Notes: generated from the letters alone by a model not told the origin. A DNA stretch of 12,344 nucleotides from JBEVMS01 sp040508515 (GCA_040508515.1 JBEVMS010000018.1:1-12344), one strand, 5' to 3'; numbered from the stretch's first letter, positions 1 to 6,915 are shown. Numbers and translations: made by a program.

Positions 1-22
1 GAATGCCTGACGTTGACCACAC

Positions 23-41
23 AGCCCGCGTTGGCGGGGCT
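23..41 (+). terminator. Possible terminator of a gene left of the window
   Basis: AGCCCGC and GCGGGGCT pair around a GTTG loop with one bulged G. The hairpin is followed by CCCTT rather than a clean T run. GCCCGC-GTTG-GCGGGC-like stems are common in terminators of GC-rich proteobacteria. The gene it would serve lies outside the window. Confidence 0.3.
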
Positions 42-456
42 CCCTTAATCGGCTTTAGTCTTTGTAGGCAAAGCCTTACAGCGCGTATGTGGCTGCGGCG
101 AGAGTGTAGCAGACGGGCATGGGATCATCACGCGAGCATGGCGTCGAAATATATTGCGATTCAAGGGTGGCGAGGTGCGCTGCGGCAAGTACGTCGATAC
201 CGCACGTGACGGTCGCGATGGCGCAGGGTTTCCCCCGAGACGGAGAGGCCCGAAGTCCGCTGGATGCCAGCGGCATGCTATGAGCACGCGGCGAACGTAG
301 TGCAAGCGTAAGCGGCGCGCTAGCACGCCTCGTGGACTGCCCTTTCAAGGCTGGATTTGGCCGGCGGTACTGTTGAGAAAAGGTCCGTTCGGACGTTTGG
401 ATTTAGACGTCCAGGCGTCCATGTCATGGTTTTAGGCGGGGCCATGGTGCGAGGCT

Positions 457-484
457 TGGCCCGACGGCGAACGCCGTCAGGCCA
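457..484 (-). terminator. Hairpin just after the molybdopterin subunit gene
   Basis: TGGCC and GACGGCG pair with CGCCGTC and GGCCA, 12 pairs interrupted by one mismatch, with a very tight AA loop (opening one pair gives a four-base loop). It begins five bases after the stop codon at 490-492 on the minus strand. No T run follows, so it is either a Rho-assisted end, a 3'-end stabiliser or a weak intrinsic terminator. Confidence 0.45.
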
Positions 485-489
485 TGGGA

Positions 490-2808
490 TCATTCTGCGG
501 CAGCAGTGGACGCCGCCCCAAGCTGTCCGGTGATCGGCAGGTTGCGTATGCGTGTGCCGGTCGCCGCGAAAATCGCATTGGCCAACGCCGGCGCGACCGG
601 GGGCAGGCCTGGCTCGCCGACGCCGCCAAGAGGTTGCTCGAAGTTGTCCGACGCCACCAGGTGAACATGGATCTCGCGGGGTGATTCGCTCATGCGCAGC
701 ACGCGGAAAGCGTTGAAATTGGTTTGTTCGGTGCGACCGTTCTTGAACGTGATCTGGCCATGCATGGCCAGTCCGATGCCCATGATCACCGCGCCTTCCA
801 TCTGGGAACGCACCCGCTCAGGATTGACCTGTGGCCCGCAGTCGATCGCGATATCCACGCGCGGAATGCTCACGCTGCCGTCGCTAGCGACGTCGACTTC
901 ACACACCACGGCGGTGTAGGTGACGAAGCTGCGGTGTGCGGCGATCCCCCGGCCGCGTCCCTTGGGCAGCGGCTGGCCCCAGCGGGCCGCGTTGGCGACG
1001 GTTTCGATTACTCGCTTCCAGCGTGCAGTGTCCACCGGATAGAGCGTGGGATTCTCGCCGTAGTTGCCTACCGGCACCAGCGCATCGGGTTGAAATTGCC
1101 GGTCGGGGCCGAGCAGCTCGATCAGAAAATCCTTGTGATCGCGGCCGGCGGCGTGCGCCAGTTCGGCAACGAAACTCTGGATACCGAACGCGTGTGGAAT
1201 GTTGTACACCGAGCGAAACCAGCCGATGCGGGTATGCGCCCTCGCCTCGGGGTTTTCGATTCGAATGTTGGGAATGGCGAAGGGCAGGTCGGTGATGCCC
1301 TGGTTGAGTTCGCCGGCTGCTTCATGTCCGGTGTCCGGCGCAAAGGTCGAGGCGATCGACGGCGCCGCGCTACGGTGCAGCCAGCCGGTGACCTTGCCGG
1401 CGCTGTCCAGGGCGGCCTCGAAATGCTCCATCGAAACGGCGTGGAAATAATCGTTGGTGATGTCGTCCTCGCGCGTCCAGGTCAGCTTGACCGGCTTGCC
1501 CATCGCGCGTGACAGCAGCGCCGCTTCGACCACGTAATCCGGCTTGGATTTACGCCCGAAGCCGCCGCCGAGCAGGGTGACGTTGATGGTGACGCTTTCC
1601 AAAGGCAAGCCCAGTGCTTTGGCTACTTGCGTGCGCGCCTCCTGCGGAGCCTGGATGCACGTCCAAACCTCGCAGAGCCCCTCGGTGACAGTAGCCACGG
1701 CCGCCGGCGGCTCCATCGAGGCATGCGCCAAATGTGGAATGTAGTAGGTGGCACTGACGCGCTTGGCCGTGCCAGCCCATGCGCTGGCAACGTCGCCGTC
1801 GTTGCGGATCAGCTTGCCCGGTTGCTGGGTGGCCTGTTCGAGTTGAGCGCGGTAGGCGGTGGAGTCGTAGCCGGTGTTCGGCCCCGCATGCCATTGGATT
1901 TTCAATTGCTGGCGCGCATCGATCGCGCTCCAGGTGTCCTGCGCGATCACCGCGACGCCACCCAGCGGCTGAAAACCCGAGGGTAACGCGGCGCTGTCAA
2001 GCGACATTATCTTGACCACGCCAGGCCGTTTTTCAGCGGCGCTGGCGTCGTAAGAGGCCAGCGTGTCGCCGTACACCGGTGGTCGGGCGACTACCGCGTA
2101 GAGCATGCCGTCCAGACGGGTGTCGATGCCGTAGTGCGCGCTGCCGCTGACGATGTCGCCACCATCGATAAGATCGGTCTTGCCCTTGCCGATGTAGCGA
2201 AACTCAGTGGGGTTTTTCAGCGCCAGCATGTCCGGCTTGGGTGCTGGTAGCGCAGCGGCCTTGACCGCCAGTGCACCGAAGCCCAGCGTGCGACCCGAGG
2301 CGGCATGCGCTACCTCGTGCACGCCGGTACTGACGTCGCTGAGCGGCACGCCCCACGTCGTGGCGGCGGCCTGTTCCAGCATCAAGCGCGCGGCGGCACC
2401 GGCGCGGCGCAGCGCGGCAAAGCTTTGGCGCAGGCTGCGCGAACCATCGGTGTTCTGATTGCCGTAGCGATCCTCGTCGCCGGTCGCCTGCTTGACCTTG
2501 ACCCGTGACCAATCCGCGCCCAGTTCGTCGGCGATCACCATCGCCACGCTGGTGCGCACGCCTTGGCCCATCTCCGAGCGAATGCACAGGATGCTGACGC
2601 TGCCATCGGCGGCGATCTCCACGAACAGATGGGGGTCGTCGCGCAGGCCGTGTTCCATGCCGGCGCCGCCATACTGTTTATCGGGCGCGCCGATCGCCGT
2701 GCGGGAAAACGACAAGCCGCCGACGGCGAGCAGCAGGCTGCCTGCGCCAAAGCCGAGTAGGAAGGAACGCCGGCTTTCATTGCAAATGGTCAGTTCGGCG
2801 TTCTTCAT
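490..2808 (-). CDS. iorB: Molybdopterin-binding subunit of an IorAB-type molybdenum hydroxylase
   Basis: A 772-residue large subunit of the xanthine oxidase family, most like isoquinoline 1-oxidoreductase beta or membrane-associated aldehyde dehydrogenase. Such enzymes hydroxylate N-heterocycles or oxidise aldehydes with water. Residues 12-18, SRRSFLL, fit the Tat signal consensus and precede a hydrophobic stretch (about 19-34) and an alanine-type cleavage region near 38-41, so export with cofactor bound is expected. Cofactor-binding signatures are EMGQGV (79-84), HASMEPP (362-368), GGGFGRK (414-420) and GGVGEPG near 728-734, where E732 matches the catalytic glutamate of the family. The frame is open upstream, but ATG at 2808 is chosen because it gives the Tat peptide at the very N terminus and overlaps the small-subunit stop as ATGA, implying translational coupling. 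Substrate cannot be read from the sequence; the gene symbol marks the family only. Confidence 0.9.
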   Translation of the reverse strand: MKNAELTICNESRRSFLLGFGAGSLLLAVGGLSFSRTAIGAPDKQYGGAGMEHGLRDDPHLFVEIAADGSVSILCIRSEMGQGVRTSVAMVIADELGADWSRVKVKQATGDEDRYGNQNTDGSRSLRQSFAALRRAGAAARLMLEQAAATTWGVPLSDVSTGVHEVAHAASGRTLGFGALAVKAAALPAPKPDMLALKNPTEFRYIGKGKTDLIDGGDIVSGSAHYGIDTRLDGMLYAVVARPPVYGDTLASYDASAAEKRPGVVKIMSLDSAALPSGFQPLGGVAVIAQDTWSAIDARQQLKIQWHAGPNTGYDSTAYRAQLEQATQQPGKLIRNDGDVASAWAGTAKRVSATYYIPHLAHASMEPPAAVATVTEGLCEVWTCIQAPQEARTQVAKALGLPLESVTINVTLLGGGFGRKSKPDYVVEAALLSRAMGKPVKLTWTREDDITNDYFHAVSMEHFEAALDSAGKVTGWLHRSAAPSIASTFAPDTGHEAAGELNQGITDLPFAIPNIRIENPEARAHTRIGWFRSVYNIPHAFGIQSFVAELAHAAGRDHKDFLIELLGPDRQFQPDALVPVGNYGENPTLYPVDTARWKRVIETVANAARWGQPLPKGRGRGIAAHRSFVTYTAVVCEVDVASDGSVSIPRVDIAIDCGPQVNPERVRSQMEGAVIMGIGLAMHGQITFKNGRTEQTNFNAFRVLRMSESPREIHVHLVASDNFEQPLGGVGEPGLPPVAPALANAIFAATGTRIRNLPITGQLGAASTAAAE

Positions 2809-3266
2809 GGAGTGCCTGCCTCGCCGGCGGCCAGCTTGATCGCGGCGCGAATCCGCGTGTAGGTGCCACAACGGCAGATGTTGCCGGACATCGCCTGATC
2901 GATATCGGCATCGCTCGGATGTGGCGTGGTCTTCAGCAGCCAGGCGGCCTGCATGATCTGGCCCGGCTGGCAGTAGCCGCATTGCGCCACGTTCAATGCC
3001 TGCCAGGCTTTTTGAACCGGGTGGCTATGGTCTGGCGAGAGTCCTTCGATGGTGGTCACCTGTTTGCCGGCGACGGCCGCCAGCGGGGTGATGCAGGCGC
3101 GGGTGGCGGTGCCATCGATATGTACGGTGCAGGCGCCGCATAGCGCCATGCCGCAACCGAACTTGGTGCCGGTGAATCCCAGCGTGTCCCGTAAATACCA
3201 CAGCAGTCGCATATTCGGATCGCCATCGAACTGCTGCTGGCTTCCGTTGACGGTCAGGGAAATCAT
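2805..3266 (-). CDS. iorA: [2Fe-2S] small subunit of the molybdenum hydroxylase
   Basis: A 153-residue iron-sulfur subunit of the xanthine oxidase family. It carries electrons from the molybdenum site in the partner subunit to an outside acceptor. All eight cluster ligands are visible: C38, C43, C46 and C58 for the plant-ferredoxin-type cluster, and C96, C99, C131 and C133 for the helical-domain cluster (motifs QCGYCQPG and NICRCGTY). There is no signal peptide, so it would leave the cell bound to the Tat-tagged large subunit, as in related enzymes. Start ATG at 3266 follows GAGGA at a spacing of five or six bases; the frame extends further upstream, but that part does not resemble the family. 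It is first in the operon. Neither the FAD subunit of the three-subunit enzymes nor an XdhC-type maturation gene lies nearby; the IorAB type normally lacks the former. Confidence 0.92.
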   Translation of the reverse strand: MISLTVNGSQQQFDGDPNMRLLWYLRDTLGFTGTKFGCGMALCGACTVHIDGTATRACITPLAAVAGKQVTTIEGLSPDHSHPVQKAWQALNVAQCGYCQPGQIMQAAWLLKTTPHPSDADIDQAMSGNICRCGTYTRIRAAIKLAAGEAGTP

Positions 3267-3308
3267 GGCGTTCCTCGCAGGCTGGTTAGATAACCGCGCA
3301 TCGGAGCG

Positions 3309-3341
3309 ACTATAGCCGAGGCACTTTTGCCGATACGGCAA
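3309..3341 (-). promoter_or_regulatory. Putative promoter and LysR-like palindrome of the hydroxylase operon
   Basis: TATAGT (minus strand, 3314-3309) matches five of six bases of a sigma-70 -10 box and would start RNA about 36 bases before the small-subunit ATG. No good -35 box exists at the right distance. That place is taken by the perfect palindrome TTGCCGATACGGCAA (3327-3341), which contains the T-N11-A pattern with dyad symmetry typical of LysR-type regulator sites. A weak -35 covered by an operator-like palindrome suggests activator-dependent transcription. Inference from sequence pattern only. Confidence 0.45.
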
Positions 3342-3370
3342 GTGAACAAAATTTCATCTCTCCGATGCAA

Positions 3371-3400
3371 CGACGCCTCGACTTTGAGGTCGAGGCGTCG
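3371..3400 (-). terminator. Perfect 12-bp hairpin after leucine dehydrogenase
   Basis: CGACGCCTCGAC and GTCGAGGCGTCG pair perfectly around a six-base loop, TTTGAG on the plus strand. It lies 47 bases beyond the leucine dehydrogenase stop and upstream of the hydroxylase promoter, so it separates two minus-strand units. On the minus strand it is followed by TTGCAT, a poor T run; termination is probable but not certain. Confidence 0.6.
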
Positions 3401-3446
3401 CTGAAAATGCATCGTGCGTCACGTATTACGTGGCGCAGCGAACGGC

Positions 3447-4550
3447 TTACTGCCCGCGCATGCGGCCCTGGAAACGCGGCGCGCCGTTGCCCATGTGCGG
3501 CAGGCGAATCTTGCCGATGGTGGCGATGCGCTCTTCGGCCAGGCGGTCGGCGGCCTTGTAGGTCGGCACATTTTCGGACTGGGATATCTCGAAGATGCGT
3601 CCCAGGTTGTAGTAGATCGTGCGCATCATGCGCATCGCGCGTTCGCGGTTGTAGCCGTCGATTTCCAGCGAGATATTCATCACGCCACCGGCATTGACCG
3701 CGTAATCGGGCGCATAGAGCACGCCACGGCGGGCCAGCTCATCGCCGATGGCATCGTTAGCCAGCTGGTTGTTGGCCGCGCCGCAGATAATCGTGGCCTT
3801 GATGCGGTCGATGGTCTGCTCGTTGACGGTGCCGCCCAGCGCGCAGGGCGAGTAGACGTCGGCATCGACGTCGTAGATTTCATCCAGGCCGACCGCTTCG
3901 CAGCCCAGTTCGTCGACGCAGCGCTGCACCGCATCCTTGTTGATGTCGGTGACAAATACCTTGGCGCCCTGCTCGCGCAACAGCTTGATGAACTCGCTGC
4001 CGACGTGGCCGCAGCCCTGCACGGCGTAGCTGTACTTGCCGACATCCTCGTTGCCATATTTGACCTGCAACGTGGCCATCAAACCCTGCAAGGTGCCATA
4101 GGCGGTGAACGGGGACGGGTCGCCCGAGCCACCGTGCACTTGATGCACGCCGGTAACGAACTCGGTTTCGCGGAAGACGTATTCCATGTCGTTGACGTCG
4201 ATGCCGACGTCTTCGGCGGTGATGTAGCGGCCGTTCAACGAATTGACGAAACGACCGAACGCGCGGAAGAGCGCCTCGGACTTGTCCTTGGACGGATCGC
4301 CGATGATCACCGCCTTGCCGCCGCCGAGGTTGAGTCCAGCCACCGCGTTCTTGAAGGTCATCCCGCGCGACAGCCGCAGCACGTCGTTGATCGCGTCCTG
4401 CTCCGTCTTGTAGGGCCACATGCGCAGGCCGCCCAGGGCGGGGCCCAGCACGGTGTTATGGATCGCGATGATGGCCTTCAGGCCAGCGTCCTTGTTATGG
4501 CAGAAGACGACTTCTTCGTGGCCGGTGTTGGCGATGGTTTCGAAAATCAT
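3447..4550 (-). CDS. ldh: Leucine dehydrogenase (Glu/Leu/Phe/Val dehydrogenase family)
   Basis: A 367-residue enzyme, the usual length for leucine dehydrogenase. It reversibly deaminates leucine, valine and isoleucine to their 2-oxo acids with NAD+, in the cytoplasm. The N-terminal catalytic domain has GPALGGLR (36-43), MTFKNAVAGLNLGGGK (64-79) with substrate and catalytic lysines K67 and K79, and TAEDVG (111-116). The dinucleotide domain has the GxGxxG loop at 179-184 and D202 at the end of the second strand, the residue that favours NAD over NADP. GAANNQL and APDYAVNAGGV are further family motifs. Phenylalanine or valine specificity cannot be excluded. The start is ATG at 4550, with GGAG upstream at a long spacing of about 12 bases. 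It is a single-gene unit: a hairpin lies downstream and a terminator-containing region upstream. Confidence 0.92.
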   Translation of the reverse strand: MIFETIANTGHEEVVFCHNKDAGLKAIIAIHNTVLGPALGGLRMWPYKTEQDAINDVLRLSRGMTFKNAVAGLNLGGGKAVIIGDPSKDKSEALFRAFGRFVNSLNGRYITAEDVGIDVNDMEYVFRETEFVTGVHQVHGGSGDPSPFTAYGTLQGLMATLQVKYGNEDVGKYSYAVQGCGHVGSEFIKLLREQGAKVFVTDINKDAVQRCVDELGCEAVGLDEIYDVDADVYSPCALGGTVNEQTIDRIKATIICGAANNQLANDAIGDELARRGVLYAPDYAVNAGGVMNISLEIDGYNRERAMRMMRTIYYNLGRIFEISQSENVPTYKAADRLAEERIATIGKIRLPHMGNGAPRFQGRMRGQ

Positions 4551-4610
4551 GGCGATGCAGAACTCCGAGGAAGGTGCCGAAAGGTAAGTTTTGTTCGGCT
4601 AAGGCATTGC

Positions 4611-4656
4611 AAAATATGAAAAACCACCGTCTCCGGACGGATCGGAAACGGTGGTT
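4611..4656 (-). terminator. Intrinsic terminator upstream of leucine dehydrogenase
   Basis: On the minus strand a 14-pair stem (plus-strand arms 4622-4635 and 4643-4656, one C-A mismatch, seven-base loop) ends in GGTGGTT and continues TTTCATATTTT. This is the only hairpin in the window with a convincing T run in the right direction. It may end LysR gene transcription, whose stop is 196 bases upstream, or act as an attenuator in the leucine dehydrogenase leader, since it sits about 60 bases before that ATG. Confidence 0.7.
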
Positions 4657-4665
4657 GGACGGCGT

Positions 4666-4694
4666 ATTCTAGTACCACTGGGCGCGCGGCTAAA
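4666..4694 (-). promoter_or_regulatory. Candidate sigma-70 promoter for leucine dehydrogenase
   Basis: TAGAAT (4671-4666, minus strand, five of six consensus bases) lies 17 bases from TTTAGC (4694-4689, three of six). RNA would start near 4659 and run straight into the terminator hairpin, giving a leader of about 110 bases. The -35 match is modest and a promoter below the terminator is not excluded. Confidence 0.4.
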
Positions 4695-4851
4695 CTGCGC
4701 CGCAGCAAAAGCAGGCGGCGCGCGTCGCCTTGCTGATGCAACGCACGCAGCTCGCGGCATGGCATGCGCGTGGCGTTGGCCGGGTTCAGCGTGGGAAGGC
4801 GTGCTTGGCGCGTGCCGGTTTGGGCATATGGACGTCCAAAAGACGTGGTGA

Positions 4852-5790
4852 TTAATCCGTCGCCGCGCCCAGCCGATCCCAGTAGGGCGGCTGACCGATG
4901 TGTTCGAGCAGGTAGTCGGTGATCAGCCTGACCTTGGCCGAGCGCAGCCGATTTTCCGGATACAGCAAATGGATGCCTTGCGGCTCGGCGTCGACCGAGG
5001 CCTGCCAGTCGGTCAGCACGACCCGCAGCGCGCCCGTGCGCAGCACCTCTTCGCTGTACAGCCAGCTAGGAAACAACACCAGTCCTTGATCGGCGATGGC
5101 GGCGGCGACAAGGCTTTCAGCGTTGTTGCCGCGCAGGTTGCCGCTCACTTCCAGTGCCTCGTAGGCGGGGCAGTCCGGGCGACGAAAATACCAGCGCTGG
5201 GCGCCACGCGGGCCTTTGTAAAGCAGGCAATTGTGCGCGCTCAGCTCGCCCGGACTCTGCGGCTCGCCGTGCCGACGCAGGTAGCCGGGGCTGGCACACA
5301 GCAAATAACGCTGCTCGCCCAGGTCACGCGCGATCAAACCCGAATCGTTCAAGCGCCCTACGCGCACGGTGAGGTCGGCGCCTTCCTGCACCGGATCGAT
5401 GAAGGCGTCGGTGAGCGTCAACTCCACCGTGAGTGCGCCATGCAGCCGCTGAAAACCTAGCAGCAATGGCGCGATATGCAGCCGGCCCAGCGCCAGCGGC
5501 GCGTTCACCCGCAACACGCCGCTGGGCGGTGCATTGATGCCGGCGGCCGCCTCGGCGGCCAGATCCAGTTGCTCAAGTGCTTCGCGCACTTGCTGGTAGT
5601 AGCGTTCACCGGCATCGGTCAGGCGCACCGCGCGGGTATGCCGGAACAACAACTGCTGGCCGATCTCGCGCTCCAACGCGGCGATGTGACGCGACACCGA
5701 GGAGGCCGGTACGCGGTAGTGGCGCGCAGTGGCGACAAAGCTGCCACTGGCCGCCACCTTGGCGAAAAAGCGCAAGGCCTTGAGCTGCAT
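4852..5790 (-). CDS. LysR-type transcriptional regulator
   Basis: A 312-residue LysR-family regulator. Residues 1-60 form the winged helix-turn-helix; the recognition part includes FVATARHYRVPASSVSRHIAAL (about 18-39), followed by the linker helix. The remainder is a periplasmic-binding-protein-like effector domain, with VLRVNAPLALGRLHIAPLL opening it near 95. The start is ATG at 5790 because TTGGAG lies seven bases upstream and MQLKALRFF is the typical LysR beginning; an earlier in-frame ATG at 5826 has less support. It is transcribed away from two YdcZ-family membrane genes, the usual arrangement of a LysR regulator and the transporter it controls. The inducer is unknown. It belongs to the large group of LysR proteins with early SFVATARH-type sequence, whose targets are diverse. 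Confidence 0.9.
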   Translation of the reverse strand: MQLKALRFFAKVAASGSFVATARHYRVPASSVSRHIAALEREIGQQLLFRHTRAVRLTDAGERYYQQVREALEQLDLAAEAAAGINAPPSGVLRVNAPLALGRLHIAPLLLGFQRLHGALTVELTLTDAFIDPVQEGADLTVRVGRLNDSGLIARDLGEQRYLLCASPGYLRRHGEPQSPGELSAHNCLLYKGPRGAQRWYFRRPDCPAYEALEVSGNLRGNNAESLVAAAIADQGLVLFPSWLYSEEVLRTGALRVVLTDWQASVDAEPQGIHLLYPENRLRSAKVRLITDYLLEHIGQPPYWDRLGAATD

Positions 5791-5823
5791 TGAGTTGCTC
5801 CAATCGCAATAGTCATTTCCAAA

Positions 5824-5851
5824 CATGCCACATTGTTACGTTTATGACATG
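5824..5851. promoter_or_regulatory. Candidate operator between the LysR and YdcZ genes
   Basis: The 96-base divergent gap holds an imperfect dyad: CATGCCA at 5824-5830 and TGACATG at 5845-5851, six of seven positions symmetric, arms 14 bases apart. T-N11-A patterns also occur inside it (for example TGCCACATTGTTA). Position and symmetry suit autoregulation by the LysR protein and control of the membrane genes. Weak evidence. Confidence 0.35.
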
Positions 5852-5886
5852 CAACTAGGGTGGCGGTTTTTGCGATCGAGAGAGCG

Positions 5887-6315
5887 ATGACGCAGGCGTT
5901 GATTCTGTTACTGGTGCTGCTTGCCGGGATGGGCTTGTCGATCGAGGCCGGCCTACTGGGCCCCTTGGGTGAGGAAGTGGGGCATCTGTGGGCGACCTTG
6001 GGAATTTTTTCGGTGGGGGCCGCCTTGCTGAGCGTCGGGTTGGTGTTCGGTCGGCCGCGCCTGCGCCTGCTGTTCGCGCAGCCGCGCTGGCAGTTGCTGG
6101 GCGGCATCATCGGACCGGTCTATGTGGTGACGTTGACCCTGGCCACGCCGCGCATCGGCGTGGGCCTGACCATGGTTGGGATTCTTTGCGGCCAGGTCGC
6201 GGCCAGCTTGCTGATCGATCACTACGGCTGGCTGGGCAGTACGCGCAAGCCGGTCGACCGTTACCGGTTGGGCGCGCTAGTAGCGATCCTGGCGGCGCTG
6301 TGGCTTATTCATTGA
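5887..6315 (+). CDS. DMT-superfamily YdcZ-type membrane protein, first of a pair
   Basis: A 142-residue inner-membrane protein of the YdcZ (formerly DUF606) group of the drug/metabolite transporter superfamily. These are half-size proteins expected to act as dimers; substrates are mostly unknown. About five membrane segments can be seen: 3-24, 34-54, 70-88, 93-112 and 126-141. Family-like motifs are QPRWQLLGG (65-73), ATPRIG (86-91) and GQVAASLLIDHYGWLG (102-117), all with counterparts in the next gene. The first segment has LSIEAGL where the next protein has the more usual glutamine and asparagine (CAQSAING), so the two are not interchangeable copies. ATG at 5887 is chosen for the GAGAG just upstream; a GTG at 5860 in frame would add nine residues. 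It is followed after ten bases by the second gene, clearly in one operon. Confidence 0.82.
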   Translation: MTQALILLLVLLAGMGLSIEAGLLGPLGEEVGHLWATLGIFSVGAALLSVGLVFGRPRLRLLFAQPRWQLLGGIIGPVYVVTLTLATPRIGVGLTMVGILCGQVAASLLIDHYGWLGSTRKPVDRYRLGALVAILAALWLIH

Positions 6316-6325
6316 GGAACCCGAG

Positions 6326-6811
6326 ATGACCGTACTGATTCTTTTACTGGTGGTAATCAGCGGCGCCTTGCTCTGCGCGCAGTCGGCGATCAACGGTCGC
6401 CTGGGTAGCCAGGTCGGCGTGCTGGAAAGTAGCTGGCTGACCTTCGCGCTGGGCGCGCTGGTGGTGTACCTGTTGGCGTTCTTTCTGGAAACGCCGCACA
6501 GCCAGACCTTGTTTAGCGTACCGCGCTGGCAAGTCTGCGGCGCCTTTTTCGGCGTGGTCTATGTGCTGGTGATCGTCTTCGCGATGCCGCGCGTGGGTAC
6601 CGCCGCCGCCACCGTGGCGGTGATCAGCGGGCAGTTGCTGATGAGCTTGCTGATCGACAATTTCGGCTGGTTGCACAACACGCCCATTCATCTGGATGCG
6701 CGTCGTTACCTGGCGATGGCCTTGCTGGCGCTGGCGCTGTATCTGATTTATCAGGGCAATCGCAGCCATGATCGGCGTACCCAGGGCAATGCGGCGCGGG
6801 CCGTGGAATAG
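6326..6811 (+). CDS. DMT-superfamily YdcZ-type membrane protein, second of a pair
   Basis: A 161-residue inner-membrane protein homologous to the preceding one. Segments are about 2-19, 35-54, 69-88, 93-112 and 127-143, followed by a short polar, arginine-containing C-terminal tail (144-161) absent from its neighbour. Shared motifs are PRWQ (66-69), GVVYV (76-80), MPRVG (87-91) and SLLIDNFGWL (107-116). Segment 1 carries Q19 and N23, polar residues common in this family and possibly part of the transport path. GAGG sits eight bases or so before ATG 6326. Close spacing and matching length suggest the two products form a heterodimer, as known for other paired small transporters of the superfamily; that is an inference. 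No substrate can be assigned. Confidence 0.82.
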   Translation: MTVLILLLVVISGALLCAQSAINGRLGSQVGVLESSWLTFALGALVVYLLAFFLETPHSQTLFSVPRWQVCGAFFGVVYVLVIVFAMPRVGTAAATVAVISGQLLMSLLIDNFGWLHNTPIHLDARRYLAMALLALALYLIYQGNRSHDRRTQGNAARAVE

Positions 6812-6915
6812 CGCGGCTGGCGATCGCCGAACAAAATTTGTGCGCGACGCTTACACCACGCGATGCGCGTGGGCAGTATGTTATCGAACATCGCCGGTGG
6901 AACAGTGCACCAGCG

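Larger units (their letters stand above)
1..489. other. Intergenic stretch without a convincing gene
   Basis: About 490 bases between the left edge and the end of the molybdopterin subunit gene. Open frames on both strands are short (under about 95 codons), overlap one another, have no clear ribosome binding site and encode arginine- and proline-rich sequence with no recognisable domain, as expected of chance frames in GC-rich DNA. A terminator-like hairpin lies near 23-41 and a strong one at 457-484. Between 383 and 412 there are short overlapping inverted repeats built on GTCCG/CGGAC and GGACGT/ACGTCC, of unknown meaning. No tRNA or mobile-element remnant was seen. Confidence 0.6.
4551..4851. 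other. Intergenic region between leucine dehydrogenase and the LysR gene
   Basis: About 300 bases read on the minus strand from the LysR stop to the leucine dehydrogenase start. It contains a promoter-like pair (4666-4694), a terminator hairpin (4611-4656) and about 60 further bases before the ATG. A 72-codon open frame (4765-4547, minus) ends in an ATGA overlap with leucine dehydrogenase and includes a run of four leucine codons near 4700-4711. It has no ribosome binding site and no recognisable domain, so I do not call it a gene. Confidence 0.5.

Noticed and set aside
51..75. Nested inverted repeats GGCTTT/AAAGCC and CTTTG/CAAAG suggesting a switchable RNA
   Set aside because: Stems are only five or six pairs; no attached gene is visible downstream on either strand, so chance is the better explanation.
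45..348. Overlapping small minus-strand frames in the left intergenic region
   Set aside because: Arg/Pro-rich, overlapping in two frames, no ribosome binding site and no family resemblance.
724..1512. Plus-strand frame of about 260 codons opposite the molybdopterin subunit
   Set aside because: No ribosome binding site or domain, and fully inside a convincing gene on the other strand.
3414..4619. Long open frame on the plus strand opposite leucine dehydrogenase (about 400 codons)
   Set aside because: It lies antisense to an intact, well-recognised enzyme gene; its His/Val/Asp-rich translation has no domain and is the usual antisense shadow of GC-biased codons.
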